From Otis tarda (Eukaryota; Chordata; Aves; Otidiformes; Otididae): a DNA stretch of 64,000 nt. Below the pieces are notes generated by a model. That model worked only from the letters and a program-made list of their open reading frames with translations, searched no databases and was not told the DNA's origin. The translations under genes were made by a program, and so were the position numbers. Of the stretch, positions 8,894-20,777 are shown in pieces (positions within the stretch are counted from its first letter, which is position 1; every line of letters starts with the position of its first letter). Location: assembly GCA_026413225.1 (NCBI GenBank), contig JAPMTP010000074.1, positions 42,501 to 106,500 on the forward strand, read 5' to 3'.

Positions 8894-10379
8894 CCAAACT
8901 AGTGCATTCCAGTAGCAAGTAGAAAAAACCTGCGAGATGTTAGACAGATCCACGCTGACATCAGTTCCTGGAAACAGCATGAAAATCTGCTCAGCTGCAG
9001 GGATTCCCTCCCTTGGGGTGCAGGGTACAGCCCTCCAGGCAGGGGCTCTCGGGGGTGTTACCATGGCACAGGCTGTGTGCGAGGGGCTACGGGCCTTTTG
9101 CAGGGCTGGGCGGCTCCTACACGGGTGCCTTGTTTCAAAAAGCAAGAGAGGCACGTTAGCGTGGCTGGGGTGCCCCCCCCCAGCATGCAGCCGGCTGCTG
9201 ATGCCCCACTCTCCACACCCTCCTCTCCCCAAGGGGACATGGAGGTGAGCGTGGGGTTCACTGACTTCCCCAGCGTTGCGGCAGGGGCCATTCCCACTGC
9301 AGCCTCCTGCACGGGCTGGAAGCTGCTGCCAGACCCTTCTGCAGCCACTGCTGTCGGACGGGCTAAGACCCACCAGCCTTTGCGGGCAGGCAGCAGGGCT
9401 GGGCAGGGAGTTCCCCCCAGCACGGCACCAGAGGAGCTCTGGCGGCGCGGGCGCAGAGTGTCCATCATTGCCTCGGGCAGGCGTTGGCCGCGTTGCGGCC
9501 TTTGGCAGTACTGCAGCATTACGGCTGGTCCAACTCCATCCTCTGCGGTGGCAGGGACGGAGCACAGCACCCAGCTGGGTGCGGACGGCAGCGCAGCTGC
9601 AGGAAAACCTGTGCCCTCCAGTGAACCCTCCCGTGCACTTCAGGCCCTGCTTTCTCTGAGCCATTCCCACATTGCAGGAGTGCTGGCACCTGTGGCGGAG
9701 CTGCCCGTCCACGACGCCGGAGACACCGGCGCGTGCGCCCACCACCCCTCACTGCAGCTTTGGGACCGTGCTGGGAATAATCCCACAGCCCTGCTCCGGG
9801 GGAGTTTTCAGGCTGTGTGTCCCTGTAGGGTTTAAGATGTCATAGTGAACCAGTCCGGGCAATTTGGTGATACTAAAGAGAAAAATTAAGAAGAAGGAAA
9901 AAGAGAGGGAAAAAAAAAACCAACCCTCAACCTCTCATCAATGCCACATACGACTCTTGTACGCTTCCTGTAAGGTTAGAGCATATGTGCCGTACACACT
10001 GCTGGTGCTCTGTCTTTGAGTTTAATATTTCCACTTGTTTTGCCACCAGCTCTGTGTCCCTGTGCTGTAATTTCTGTCTCTCCTCGTCAGGCGCTGGAGT
10101 CGCTCTGGCTTTGTGCGGGGTGTCTGGGCCTGCAGCTCCCGGGCCGAGCACAATGGTGGCGCTCAGCCAGTGCCCCCTGGGCCCCCCCAGTCCCTCCTCA
10201 GCCAAGGAGAGGGGGCATCCCCGGGGGGTGGTAAATCAGACCCATGGGGCTGGCGGCCCCCAGGGACGCAGGGGAACAAACAAGGCAACCAGTGGAGGGG
10301 CTGTTGCGGGGCTGCTTTGAAATCCTGCTGGGCAGCGCAGGCTGCGAGGTCGAACGGGAACAAGGCCTGGATCGCCCCC
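8894..10379. other. Intergenic / upstream of USP36-like gene
   Basis: No confident gene. A minus frame at 9927-10205 has a coiled-coil-like stretch (EERQKLQHRDTELVAKQVE) that I cannot place. The rest shows only GC-driven open frames. 9900-9925 is A-rich. Confidence 0.35.
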
Positions 10380-10680
10380 GCCCATCACGATTCCGTGTGC
10401 TTGTGCACAGTGATGTCACAGACCCCAATGGAACACACACCAACAGGCCCTACCGCGCCACCGTCCAGCCAGCGGGCACGCACAGCCTTGCCCTCAGTCC
10501 GCTCTGGGACGCAGCGCGGGACGGGCGGGTGTGCGGTTGGTGGCAGAGACGAGGGAGCGCATCTGCGGCAGCAGACGGGACGTGAGGAGGAGGCGCAGCA
10601 AGGAGCCTGTGCCGGCGGCGGGCGTCTCCTCTTCAGGGCTGCTACACGTGTGCACAGCAGCAGAGCCCCAGACGGTGAGT
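10380..10680 (+). promoter_or_regulatory. USP36: Putative promoter and 5' non-coding exon of the USP36-like gene
   Basis: A CpG-rich stretch upstream of the first coding exon contains TGATGTCACA (CRE-like, about 10411), CCAATGG (about 10425) and GGGCGGG. A GC-rich segment then ends CCCCAGACG with donor GTGAGTG at about 10676. The position, about 340 bp before the exon aligned to the human initiator exon, fits the non-coding first exon of USP36. The exact start site cannot be read. Confidence 0.5.
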
Positions 10681-11015
10681 GCGGCCATGCCGTGGGGATG
10701 GGACTGGGCGGCACTGGGGCCTGCGCTCCACTCTGCACTGCCCTCCCCTGCCCTGTTGGTGGGGCCAGCCGTGGGGTGGGCGTGGGACCGCACCGGGGCA
10801 TTGTGGCGGCAGCGCTCAGAGTCACAGGCGGGATGGGATGCCCATAGCAGCGGTGGTCGGGGACCCGCTGATGCCTGCAAGGTGCGCGGCAGAGGGGCTG
10901 GACTCTGTGTCATCTTGTCCCAGCAACACCTGGCCCAGCGCCGGGAGCGGAACGGAACAGAACAGCCCAGAACAGTCCAGCTGCCCCCGCTCAACCAGCT
11001 GCCCCTTCCCCACAG

Positions 11016-14000
11016 CCGAGACTGCTGTGCGCTGCCACGCTGATCGTGAAGAAGGTGATGGAGGCGCTGAAGCCGGGCCAGTGAGGGGTGGACGTGGATG
11101 GGGAGCTGGGTCGGCTGCTGACTGCCTCAGCCAAGAAGATGCTGCTGCAGGAGACGGAGTTCAAACCTGCCAGCTTGCGGCGGGGCAAGCTCTCGCGGCT
11201 CAACCTCCGGGCCAAGGGCACCGACTGCCGCGGTGGCCCTGAGCAGGGGTCGCCCAGCAAGCAGGGTAGGTAGAGAGGGCGAGGGGGCCCTCTCTGCGCT
11301 CTGCACCCCTGCGGCTCACAGTCCCTCTTCCCACAGGCAGTGACTGTGCACCGGAGGACCCAGGGGACGGCATCCCTGCACCCCAGGAGGTGCTCTTCCC
11401 TGCGGGGCGCCTCGCCATGAAGTGGGAGCGGGTCTACCCAGTCGGTGCCGGGCTGCACAACGTGGGGAACACCTGCTTCCTCAACTCCAGCCTGCAGTGC
11501 CTGACCCACACGCCGCCGCTGGCCAACTACCTGCTCTCCGGGGAGCACAGCCAGACCTGTGAGTGGGGAGGCCCGGCTCGGCGGGCAGGGGAGGAGGAGC
11601 TCCTGCCTGTCCTGCTCCCAGTGCTGCGCTCAGCACCTCTGTGCGTGGCTCTGGCAAGGGGTGTGTGGGTGTCGGGATGCGCCTGTTCTGCTCCCTGCTG
11701 CCCGTTTCTCCATCTAGAGGTCATTCCCGTGTACAGCCTGGTTTTCCTGGCTGTAGTGGTGTTCCCAAGCTCTGCATCCTTGTGTCTGGGGAGGCTTTGT
11801 CTCTGCTGGGCGTAGCCAGGACTGAGATGGGTCCAACGGGGTCTCCTGGCTTCCTGGGGGCTGAGCTGGGAATCCCAAACAACTCCTGCCTGTGGGGACT
11901 GTGTGAGGGCAGGACGGAAGGCTGCGTGCAGGCAGCAGCTGCTGTTGATGGGTGGCTTGGAAAGGGAGTCCGGCGGGCACCGCTCCGAGCTGTGCCCAAG
12001 GGGAGCACGTGGGACTCGCAGCCCCACCCACAGGGCTCTGGTGGGATCTGCCTCTCAGGGACGACCAGTGGGCTCCTCCAGCGCGTAACTGTGACCCGTT
12101 TTCCATCCATGTGGATGCTGTCTCATCTGAGGGGGTTGCAGTGGCTGGTACCGTGATTTGGGCTGCGCCAGCTGGGGCGGCGTGTGCTGGTCGCTGTGTA
12201 CCTGGGATGCCGCAGAGCTGTAGCGTAGCACAGAGCTCCAAGGGAAAACTGAGCGCGGCTGAGCTGTGTTGGCCAGAGATTCCCCCGTCCTCTGTACTGC
12301 CTCCATCTCTCCTGAGTTTGTCCCAGCATCCTGTCTTCTCCTCTCCTGCTCCAGGTCAGCAAAGAGGCTTTTGCATGATGTGCACTATGCAGAACCACAC
12401 GATCCAGGCTTTTGCCAGCAGCGGCAATGCAATAAAGCCAGCGTCCTTCATCCGAGACCTCAAGCGTAAGGATGGCTGCCCTTCCCTCCCCTCCCATCGC
12501 CATGCAGGAGCGCGGTGACTAAAGCGAGAGCGGAACCTTTGAGATCGGGGCAGGTCTTGGCAGGCAGGGCTCTTCTGAGATGTCTCACCGAGCCTGGTGA
12601 CTTCATGGGCTGCGTGGAGCTTTCCTTGTGGCTGGCATGAGTCTGACATCTGGTTTGGGTTGAGGGGGCTCAGACCCTGCCTCAAGGGAGGGAGACAGGG
12701 GGGTGGGCTTTTATCTGTCACAGCACGTGCTGGGGCTGATTCCTCCCTCTCCTGCAGAGATTGCCCAGCACATCCACTTCGGCAGGCAGGAGGACGCGCA
12801 CGAGTTCCTGCGTTACGCCATTGATGCCATGCAGGAGGCCTGCCTGAATGGCTGTACCAAGTATGTGAGGCCTCTGATGGCCCATCACTGCTCTGCTCCA
12901 CTGTCCCCTCGCTGGTCCCCTGCGCCCACGGGAGGGGACTGTGGGGTGAGCGTGTCCCCCAGGCCGCACTCGTAAGGGAGGTACTGACTCCAGTCGCCTC
13001 GAGTGGATGGCCCAACGCTCTGCCCCTCTGTGACACAGCTCTGGGCTGTTGTCTGCCTTCTCCCTTCTCCTGACTCCTCTGCCCCAGCACAGCTGTGGTC
13101 CCGTCCCCAAATCGTGAGGCTGTGATGGATTTGGATGCTGTCCCAGTGGCTGAGGAATGCAGGCGTGCTTGCTAGGGCAGCCCCAGCTCTGTGGCTGTGG
13201 GAGAGCAGCTTTCCCCAGGCCCTCTGTCCCGGGCAGCCTGCGTGGCCTCTGTCTGCAGCGCCCAGCTCTGATCTGCGGCCAGGAGTTTCTGCTCTTTCCA
13301 GAGGAAGGTGCACATCAGAGCCCGGTGTCACCCCTCGAGCACTGGGAGGGCAGACTGGAATATGCTGCGACTCCCTCTGCTCCCAGAGCTCTGCAGCCCT
13401 TGGCTGGCCGGAGCGCGCAGGGGAGCTGCCCTGAGCAGACAGCAGCGGCCGGCGGGGGTGGCCGTTGTGGAGGGGTGGTGCGTGATCCGGTGCTGCTGTC
13501 TCTAGGTTGGATCACCAGACCCAGGCCACGACGCTGGTTCACCGGATCTTTGGCGGCTACGTGCGGTCCCGCGGTGAGTGCTGGTTGCCAGGTCCCGGGC
13601 CTGTGACTCTCAGCGCTGCTGCTTCCCTGACAGCCTTGCAGTACAAATCCTTAGGAAGATTGCTGAGCTGTGCAAATTCCCCACAGCTGGGTATCTGCAG
13701 CTGGTCAGGCTTGCGGTACCTGTGGGTCGTGACCCCAGCAAAGGAACCTGCGTTGCCAGCTTTCCAGCAGCACTTGGTGGAATTGCCAGCCTTCCTCCTT
13801 GCCAGGCTGTGAATCGCGGTGCTGCCATCCCAGAGCCCACACCCGCAGAGCAGGAACACTGCAGCTGCCTGCGCTGCGCTGGGCTGGTGGCGGGTGCAGG
13901 TGTGGTGCCAGGCTGTGCTCACTCCTCTTTCTGTCGCAGTGAAGTGCTCGGTGTGCAAGGGCGTCTCGGACACCTATGACCCGTACCTGGACCTGGCGCT

Positions 14001-16778
14001 GGAGATCGAGGTAGTGTGGGGAGGAGCTCTGCTCTTGCGGGGATGTTCCTGCAGCTGCCCCGTACCTGCTCTCAAGGCTCCTTCACCTGCCAGTGCCAAG
14101 GCACGCTGCAGGCCAGGGGGAAGCAGCTTCCGTTGTTGCGCTGCCTTCTCTGCCGGGCAGGGCAGCGCCCGGTCCCTGAGCGCGAGCCACGACTCCTCCG
14201 CCGGGGCTCTGTGGTGGTGAGGGGCAGTGGGGCCGTCCCTCGCGGCACGTTGGGATGGCTAGCTGGTGGCGGGCTCACAGGTTTGGTGCTGTCCGTGGCT
14301 CTGTGCTCATGTTTCGGGTTCTGTCTTGGGGCCGGCGTCTCGGCAGGGAGCCGGGCTGTCGTGTGGACAGGCCGCTCGTGCCCTGACCTCTCCTCTGTCC
14401 TTGCAGCAAGCCGCAAACCTAGAGCAGGCGCTGGAGCAGTTTGTGAGGCCAGACGAGCTGGGCGGGGAGAACGCGTACATGTGTGCCAAGTGAGCGTGTG
14501 GGGCTGCGGGCGGGAAGGGGCCCGTGGGTGTGCCGGTGGGAAGCAGGTGAAAAGCCTGCCGCTCTACGGGAGGGCTCCTCTACCTGCTCCATGGCCACAC
14601 CGTGAGGTACATGGCCATGGATTCCTGCGACAAAGCCTACCACTCCTCAGCTCCCTCCTCTCGTGAGGAGGACCTGGGCCAGCAGACGTGGCCGTGAGCA
14701 GGGGCCCTGGAGCGGTGCTTGGTGTCGGCAGGGTCGTTTCTGTGGGGTTTGCCGCTTGGCCAGGGCTGGCAATCATCCGGGCGGTGGAACAGCTTGAATA
14801 GCTCCAGCTCTTCCTCTGCAGATGCAAGCAGAGAGTGACAGCAAGCAAAGGCTTCACGATCCACCGAGCCTCCAATGTTCTCACACTCTCCCTGAAGCGC
14901 TTCTCCGACTTCGGTGGAGGCAAAATCACAAAGGTGAGTGCTTGGCAATGCTGATGTGGGGCTCTCCTGGCTCCAGGCCCTGCTGCCCAGAGCAGGGTGG
15001 GAGGGGGTCCTGTGCACAGCGTGAGCTCTGCTGCAGCCCTGCAGCCCCTCCCCAGCTGTGCGGTGCGGGGGGAGCTTGGCTCATCCCGGCACCTTCCTCA
15101 GCGTGACCTCTGCCTGGGGAGAGCGCGTCCCCCTGCCTCAAGAGATGGGACTCGTAGGACCGCTGAGCTGCTCTTGCTCTAGCAAGAAAGCCGTCTGCTG
15201 TGCAGCTCCCGAGACATCCTCTCTCTGCAGGACGTGGAGTACCCCGAGTTCCTGAACATCCGCCCTTACATGTCCCAGAAGAACGGGGAGCCTGTCGTGT
15301 ATGGGCTCTATGCCGTGCTGGTGCACGCTGGGATCAGCAGCCAGTCAGGGCACTACTACTGCCACGTGAAGGTGAGCCCGCGGCGCTCTCTTGGCCCCCG
15401 TCTGGGCTGGGGGCTGCTGGGGGCTGGTGAGTCCCTGTGGGGAGCAGGAAGGAGGGTCTCAGCAGATGGAGTGGTGTGGAGCACTGGGTGGGGGGTGCAG
15501 GCTGTGCTCTGCCACGGGAAACGTGGAGGTGTGCTCTCGCAGAGTCCCCTTGCCTGCCCTGGGCCGCCTGTGGGTTTTGGGGAGAGGAGCTCAGTTGGGT
15601 GGCGCTGTTCCTGCTGCTCTTCAGGCCAGGAGGGTCCCCGGACACAGCCCGACCCCCTTCTCTCTTCTCCTTCCGCAGGCCAGCAACGGGCGGTGGTACC
15701 AAATGAACGATGAGCTGGTCCGCCCCAGCAACATCTCAGTGGTCCTCAAACAGAAGGCCTACGTGCTGTTCTACCTGAGGTGAGAGTGTCCTGTGTCTCC
15801 CGGCCCCTGTCCCCTGCTCTCAGCATTTGGGACAGGGCTGGTACATGTGCCAGGGTGTGGGAAGGATGTTGGCCCACGTAGTCCCAATGTCCGTGTGCGT
15901 GCGCTGGCTTGGAGGAGGGTGGCGGGGAGAGGTCCAGCCCCTTGTCAGGATTTTGCTGTAGATCAAGAGCACGTCACCTGCTGGGAGCTTCTGGCTCCTG
16001 TTTCTTGTGTGCCTCTCTGACGAGAGCATTCTAATCACTCAAACCCTCACAGTTAATGCATGCACTGCTCTGCCTTCGCCAGAATCCCCAGCCCCAAGGA
16101 GAGCCCAGAGGGGCCCATTACCAAAGCTGCCTCCAGCCGGCCTGGCCGCACTGGTGGTGTCTGCCGTCGGGTGAAGAAAATGGTGACCAACACGCCTCTG
16201 TCTTCCCTGCTGCTGGGCCGGGTGAGTCCTGAGGGCTGCTCTCGGCCAGCGCTCCCCGGAGCTGGCAGCTGCTGCCCCCCCGTCTGCTCTGTGCGGGCGG
16301 GTGGGCTGCAGCTTGGCGGGGAGGCAGGTGCGCTGCTCCGAAGGGGCAGGCGCGAGGGAGGAGGGTCTGCAAGAGGGATCCTGTGTGGGCCTGGGGAGGG
16401 ATGGGGAGGGCAGTGTCGCTCTGTGTCCTGCCTGCCTCCAACTCTCTCCTCTCTGAACTTCTCTCTCTCTTTGTCTAGAGACCGGACGTGCTGCCGGGGA
16501 GGAAGCTGCCAGGGCTGGAGGAGGTGGGAGGCCCTGTGGCCCGCAGCACGTTCGGGACGGGGACAAAGCTGCCAAACAGCACTGCTCCGCCAAAGCGGCC
16601 CACTGAGTTCCCGTGGCCCGAACTGCCCCTCCCTGCTGGCCCCGGCACCAGGCCAGCTGCGCCCCAAAGTGCCCCCCCAGCAAATCTGAGTTGGTCCCTG
16701 TGGGCCAGCGCTGCTCTGGACCTGAGTAGCACCACATCACCACCACAGGCCAAAAAGCTGGCGCTCTCTGCCAAAAAG
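11016..16778 (+). CDS. USP36: USP36-like ubiquitin carboxyl-terminal hydrolase, N-terminal region and catalytic domain (12 exons)
   Basis: Ubiquitin-specific cysteine protease; USP36 is a nucleolar deubiquitinase in mammals. Exons: 11016-11265, 11337-11558, 12355-12465, 12758-12860, 13506-13573, 13940-14010, 14407-14489, 14822-14933, 15231-15371, 15679-15779, 16083-16221, 16479-16778. Every junction is GT-AG and phase-compatible. From the in-frame ATG at 11139 the exons give 526 codons without a stop. The Cys box ([12 protein letters not shown], near residue 89), the CxxC pairs (CSVC, CAKCK), the His box (GHYYCHVK) and WYQMND are intact. The exon 12 end ([14 protein letters not shown]) matches human USP36 better than USP42. 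Oddities: the position of the human start codon reads ACG (11037), and an in-frame TGA (11082-11084) follows ALKPGQ, so only a start at 11139 or later could give this protein. The tail is far downstream at 30.9 kb. Confidence 0.9.
11082..11084 (+). other. USP36: In-frame TGA near the conserved N-terminus of the USP36-like gene
   Basis: The first coding exon reads [14 protein letters not shown] then TGA, then [12 protein letters not shown], which lines up with the human USP36 N-terminus on both sides. The initiator position is ACG and the next ATG (11058) opens only eight codons before this TGA. Translation of the core would need re-initiation at 11139 or another first exon. Confidence 0.8.
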
Positions 16779-17393
16779 GTGAGCCTGAGCTTCTGCCCAG
16801 AGACTTCAGATGGCATCTCGTGCCTTCGGACCTGGGGCTTGCGTGGGGCAAGCGTGGAGCCAGCACTGGGCGAGCGTGGAGCCAGCACTGGGGATCTTGC
16901 GAAGCCGGCGGTGGGTGGGGAGAGCCCCCCAGACCCAGGGCTGTGGCAGTGTCTCTGCCCTCCCTCTGGGTCGGGGCGCGGGGCCAGGCCCCCGCTGTCG
17001 CTCACATCCCTGAGTGCTGCAGGAGAAATGGGTCCTGCCCTCTCGCTCAGGATGGAGGGGCGGCTCTGCCAGTCTCTCCGGCGGGGCGGCCTCGCCGGCC
17101 GTCGCGGGGTAGCGCGTCCCCTGGGGTGAGTGGGAGCAGCTGAGGCCGCAGCTGGAGGGCTGGGGACCTGCCTCTTCCCCGGGCAGCGGCATGGGACCGG
17201 CGCTCTGGGCGCCGCTGTGCAGCCAGGGCTGGCGACGGTGCGCGCGGTTTCTGTTCTTCAGATTCCTTCCTTTTCTCCTTTGTGCTTTTAACTGAAAACA
17301 ACTCTCATTTCTTCTCCTACCACCCCCTACTTCCCTCCCTCTGTCTCTGTCCGTTCCACTCCCCTTTCTCTGGGCTCTGCCTTTTATTTTCTC

Positions 17394-17571
17394 CTCTTGG
17401 CACACAGAAACTTCTTTTCTGTAGACCGCAGGGTTGTTATTTATGTCAATAACTGCAGGGGAGCACCCCAGGGCAGGCGAGCAGAAGTGACCACCAGGCA
17501 CAACTTTCCGGCAACCCCTACCCCACCACCACCGCCCACCGCGCCTCCACTCCCTTTGCCAAGCCCAGGTA
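17394..17571 (+). other. Possible additional exon (proline-rich) of the USP36-like gene
   Basis: It is bounded by a TTGGCACACAG acceptor after a long pyrimidine tract and a GTAAGC donor. The last part encodes a proline-rich run (about 20 residues, mostly Pro, Thr and Ala), which would suit the disordered C-terminal half of USP36. I see no residue-level match, so this is weak. Confidence 0.3.
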
Positions 17572-17993
17572 AGCAGTGCCGGCCACTCCCGGGCTCCTGC
17601 ACGGCAGCCAGGCCGGTAGCAGCCTTGGGGCCCTGCACGAGGCAGCTGTGGCATCGCAGCTGGCTCAGGGGGTGATTTTGGCAGCCAGCTCTCCTGTTCT
17701 CCTGGGCTGGCAGGGCTGGCTCTGCATCCTAGAAGCAGGGCAGCTTCCCTGACTGTGGGCACGGGGTGGGAGGGGGCTTTGCAGGCTCTGGCCGCACACT
17801 GCTGTCCCGCGGGATCAGGAGGCCCCAGCCTGCTCCAGCTCTTGCTCCAGGTCTCCCTTGTAAGCCTCACTACTGGCGTGTGCTGCAGCAACACTCACTC
17901 CTTCCCAGTCCCCCGCGGGACAGCGTGTGCCCTGCGCGTGGCGGGCACGGGGCAGCTGCTGCCCCTCTGCCCCCACTTTCCTCCATTTCACAG

Positions 17994-20462
17994 GATGGAA
18001 AAGAGACCCCCCAGCCGCCCCAGGGTGGCCTGGGAGGAGCTGGGGGCTCCCCAGGAGAGCAGCTCTGCGCCGGAGCCCTACGAGATAACCATGGCCGAGC
18101 CGCTGAAGACCGGTGAGCGAAGGGCCGCACGGGGCTGGGCAGGGTCGAGGCCAGCGAGCACAACCGGCTCGGCGTCGGGATTCCTTTCCTCAGTGCGCTG
18201 GCAGCAGGGGTCCTGTGGGCAGGGGACAAGGTGGTGCCCGAATGCCAGGGCTGCTGGGGCCTGGGAGCCAGCCCCAACACAGCCTGAGCCGTGCCGAGCT
18301 GACAGCTCTTGGCACCGTCTGGGAAGCGTGTTGGCAACAGCGCTGTGTGCTAACGGCTCTTCCGTGTTTCCCCTCCACATAGGCCAGACTCTGCCAGAGG
18401 AGCGTCCAGAGAATCCCTTCCTCAGACCAAGATTCTGGGACTCTGGGAGCATCTGGTCACTTTCTTCGTCAGAGAGCATCAGCATGACCACGGTAATGAG
18501 CTCCCCCCGTGCTGGGACTCTTGGCCGTGGCACTGGCAGGAGGCTTGTGTGAGCAAAGGGGCTCAGAATCAGCGGGGCTGGCATGGCCTCGCTGTCCCTG
18601 GGGAGAGGCTTCCTGCTGTTGCCGAGCAGGGACTACGCCAGGGCCGCACTCCAGCGTCCCAGCAGAGCTCCAGCCCTCCTGGCCACCAGCGAGCCCTGCT
18701 TCTCTGTAGGGCCCACACACGGTGCCCACGGCCCCAACCCTCCTCCCTCACCCTGGGGACCCTCCGCTCTCATCCTCGACTGTGGCCCATCGATCCAGCC
18801 TCTCCAGATCCCTCTGTAGTTCCCTGGATCCTCCTTTGGCTCTTCCTGTAGACGGGCGTCACGCGTGCTCACCTCCCGTCAGCCGGGGCCTCCTCGCTTG
18901 GCCAGGACTGCTGGGCAGTGGTGGAAAGTGGCCTGGTGAGCGCTTCCACCAGCTCCTTCAGTGCCCTTGGGTGGGTCCCTTCTGGCCCCATAGGCCTGTG
19001 CGTGTTTAAGTGCGGTAGCAGGTCGCAAAGCATTGCCTCTGGGATGATGGGGGCTTCATTCTGCTCCCCGTCAGTCTTCCAGCTCAGCGGGCTGGGTGTC
19101 CTGAGAACAACTGCTCTGTTACAGGCGGAGGCAAAGGCAGCATCAACCACCACAGCCTCTTCCTCAGCCTGCGTCACTGTTTCCCTCCTCATCCAATGAA
19201 CGATGGAAATTCTCCTTAGCTCTCTTCTTGTTCCTCATGTGTTTATAGGAGGAGCCAGGGGCCTTGGCTGAGGAGGAGGAGGACAGCGAAGCCCTGTCCC
19301 TGCAGAGTGTGTCTCCTGCCCTGGGCACAGCTCCTGAGGAAGAGGGGCACAGCGCGCCTCTCGCTCCAGCGGCACAAGAGGCGGCAAAGGCACCAGCTTC
19401 TCCTGCCCTCGACGAGCAGGCCACGGCAGCACAGGCGGAGAAGCAGGGGTCTGCCCTGCACAGCCCCAGTGCCGACATCGTGGCTCTGCAGGACACAGCC
19501 CAGTGCACTGCGAGCCAGGACGTGTGCGAGGCTCTGGCTGCCACCCAGGAACTCGGCCAGCAGCCGGCAGAGCAGCGGGACCTCGCGCAGAGCATGGACG
19601 CAGCGAGGGCAGCAAGAAGACCTGCAGCACCTCAGGACGCTGAGGCTCCCTTGGCTGCAGAGCCTCAGGGAGAGGCCAGCACAGCCTCTCTTGTCCCAGG
19701 GGCATGCGAGGAAGGAGAAAAGGTGGCTGCACCCTCGTCCGAAGAGAGTCAAGAAGGGGCCAACAAAGCCAGTGTCATCCTGGCAGTGCATGAGGGTTGC
19801 GTGGCTCCTCCAGTGCCTCAAAACCCTGCGGCAGATGCTGGCACAGCCCGCCCTGCCCCAGATGAGGAGGACAAAGGGGACGCAGCAACTTTTCCCTTGG
19901 CTCGGGACCCCTGGCACCAGATGAGCCAAGCACACGTTGCTAGCAGCGGGCATCCCGAGGCGCCGGAGGCAGTGGCAGCGCCCATGGTCTGTATGGCAGG
20001 GGGATGCCTGGTGCTCTCCAGGTCATCCTGCTGACACCCTTTCCATCCCCTGTCTGTGCTCTTGCTCTTCCTGTGCAGGTGGCCTCCAAGCAAGGAGATG
20101 GCGCACAGCCCTCCTCCAGCTGCAGAGACGTCCCCGAGGAGGACCCAGGTATGTCCCCGAGTCCAGCGCTGCCCCGGTGAGGGCAGGCCAGGCCCAGCCG
20201 TCCCGATGAGCAGCACCCAGGCCAGGCCAGTCGCCCTGCGCACAAGGCGGCTAGCCGTGTTCCGGCCACCTACGGCTCTCCTTCCCCCACAGGCATCGCC
20301 ACCCTCCCGCATGCCCCGGCCCAACGGCAAAGGCCCTCCCTCTTCAGGAGGGCGCTCAGAGCTCTGAGAAGGGCTTTCAGCTGCAGCTGCATGGCGGGAC
20401 AGCACGAGCGGCAGCACCCAGCCAACTCCAGACGGGTCCCCAGAGATGGCGGCTGGCCTTGA
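17994..20462 (+). CDS. Chimeric MROH-derived gene: MROH exon 1 + exon 9 fused to an Ala/Glu-rich region
   Basis: Five exons: 17994-18112 (ATG 17995), 18383-18492, 19249 to about 19986 or 20010, 20079-20148 and 20293-20462 (TGA 20460-20462), about 400 codons with compatible phases. Exon 1 (MEKRPPSRPRVAWEE) resembles exon 1 of the MROH gene at 34665. Exon 2 (TLPEERPENPF... SLSSSESISM) resembles MROH exon 9 (ALPEDHPEYPK... SLSSLDSSNM), and the flanking introns match those of MROH introns 1, 8 and 9. Exon 3 is low-complexity Glu/Ala/Pro-rich, with no HEAT repeat. The C-terminus is Arg-rich (SLFRRALRALRRAFSC), possibly an amphipathic helix. It lies inside the large USP36 intron on the same strand. 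The donor of exon 3 is weak (GTCTGT or GTGCTC). Function unknown; it may be an N-terminal MROH isoform or a non-functional hybrid. Confidence 0.6.
18806..19145 (-). mobile_element. CR1 ORF2 fragment, reverse orientation
   Basis: The minus strand encodes the CR1 ORF2 segment just before the reverse transcriptase core (AMLCDLLPHLNTHRPMGPEG, ALKELVEALTRPLS), followed by a diverged stretch ending near the equivalent of DPGNYR. It lies in an intron of the chimeric gene. A second copy of the same segment, also reversed, is at 27.15-27.45 kb. Confidence 0.8.
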
Positions 20463-20565
20463 GTCTGCACAGCGCCCAGAGGGAGCTGCGTGGGGAGGCA
20501 CACGAGGGATGGGTGCACTGACGGTGCCCCAGGCATTCAGCTGCCCTGAGGACCTCGTGCTGCCA

Positions 20566-20571
20566 GCCTTC
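20566..20571 (+). repeat. Target-site duplication GCCTTC, left
   Basis: GCCTTC immediately precedes the TGTTGGGG start of the 5' LTR and is repeated exactly at 27020-27025 after the 3' LTR. Six bases is typical of betaretrovirus-like (ERV-K) integration. Confidence 0.95.
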
Positions 20572-20775
20572 TGTTGGGGACGAGTATCAGGAGCCATGGG
20601 AATGAGAAACAAGAAGCCATGGGAATGAGAAACAAGGGACTTTCCGAGAGAAGGGAAACAAGAGAAAGGACATCTGGTGGTGGATGGACGATCGGAGGGT
20701 AGATAAGCACACAAGCTGTAACAATAAATGACTTTTGCTTAGCATGCAGCGGGGGTCTGTGGCTACGTTCCCACA
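20572..20775 (+). repeat. 5' LTR of the ERV-K-like provirus
   Basis: A 204-bp LTR with TGTTGGGG...TTCCCACA ends and an AATAAA at 20723-20728. It contains two tandem GCCATGGGAATGAGAAACAA units, the second ending AAGG. It is unusually short for a retroviral LTR. Confidence 0.93.
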
Positions 20776-20777
20776 AA

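Noticed and set aside
16806-17894. Minus open frame of 362 codons
   Set aside because: It lies antisense to the USP36 intron, is low-complexity and GC-driven, with no family features or splice context.
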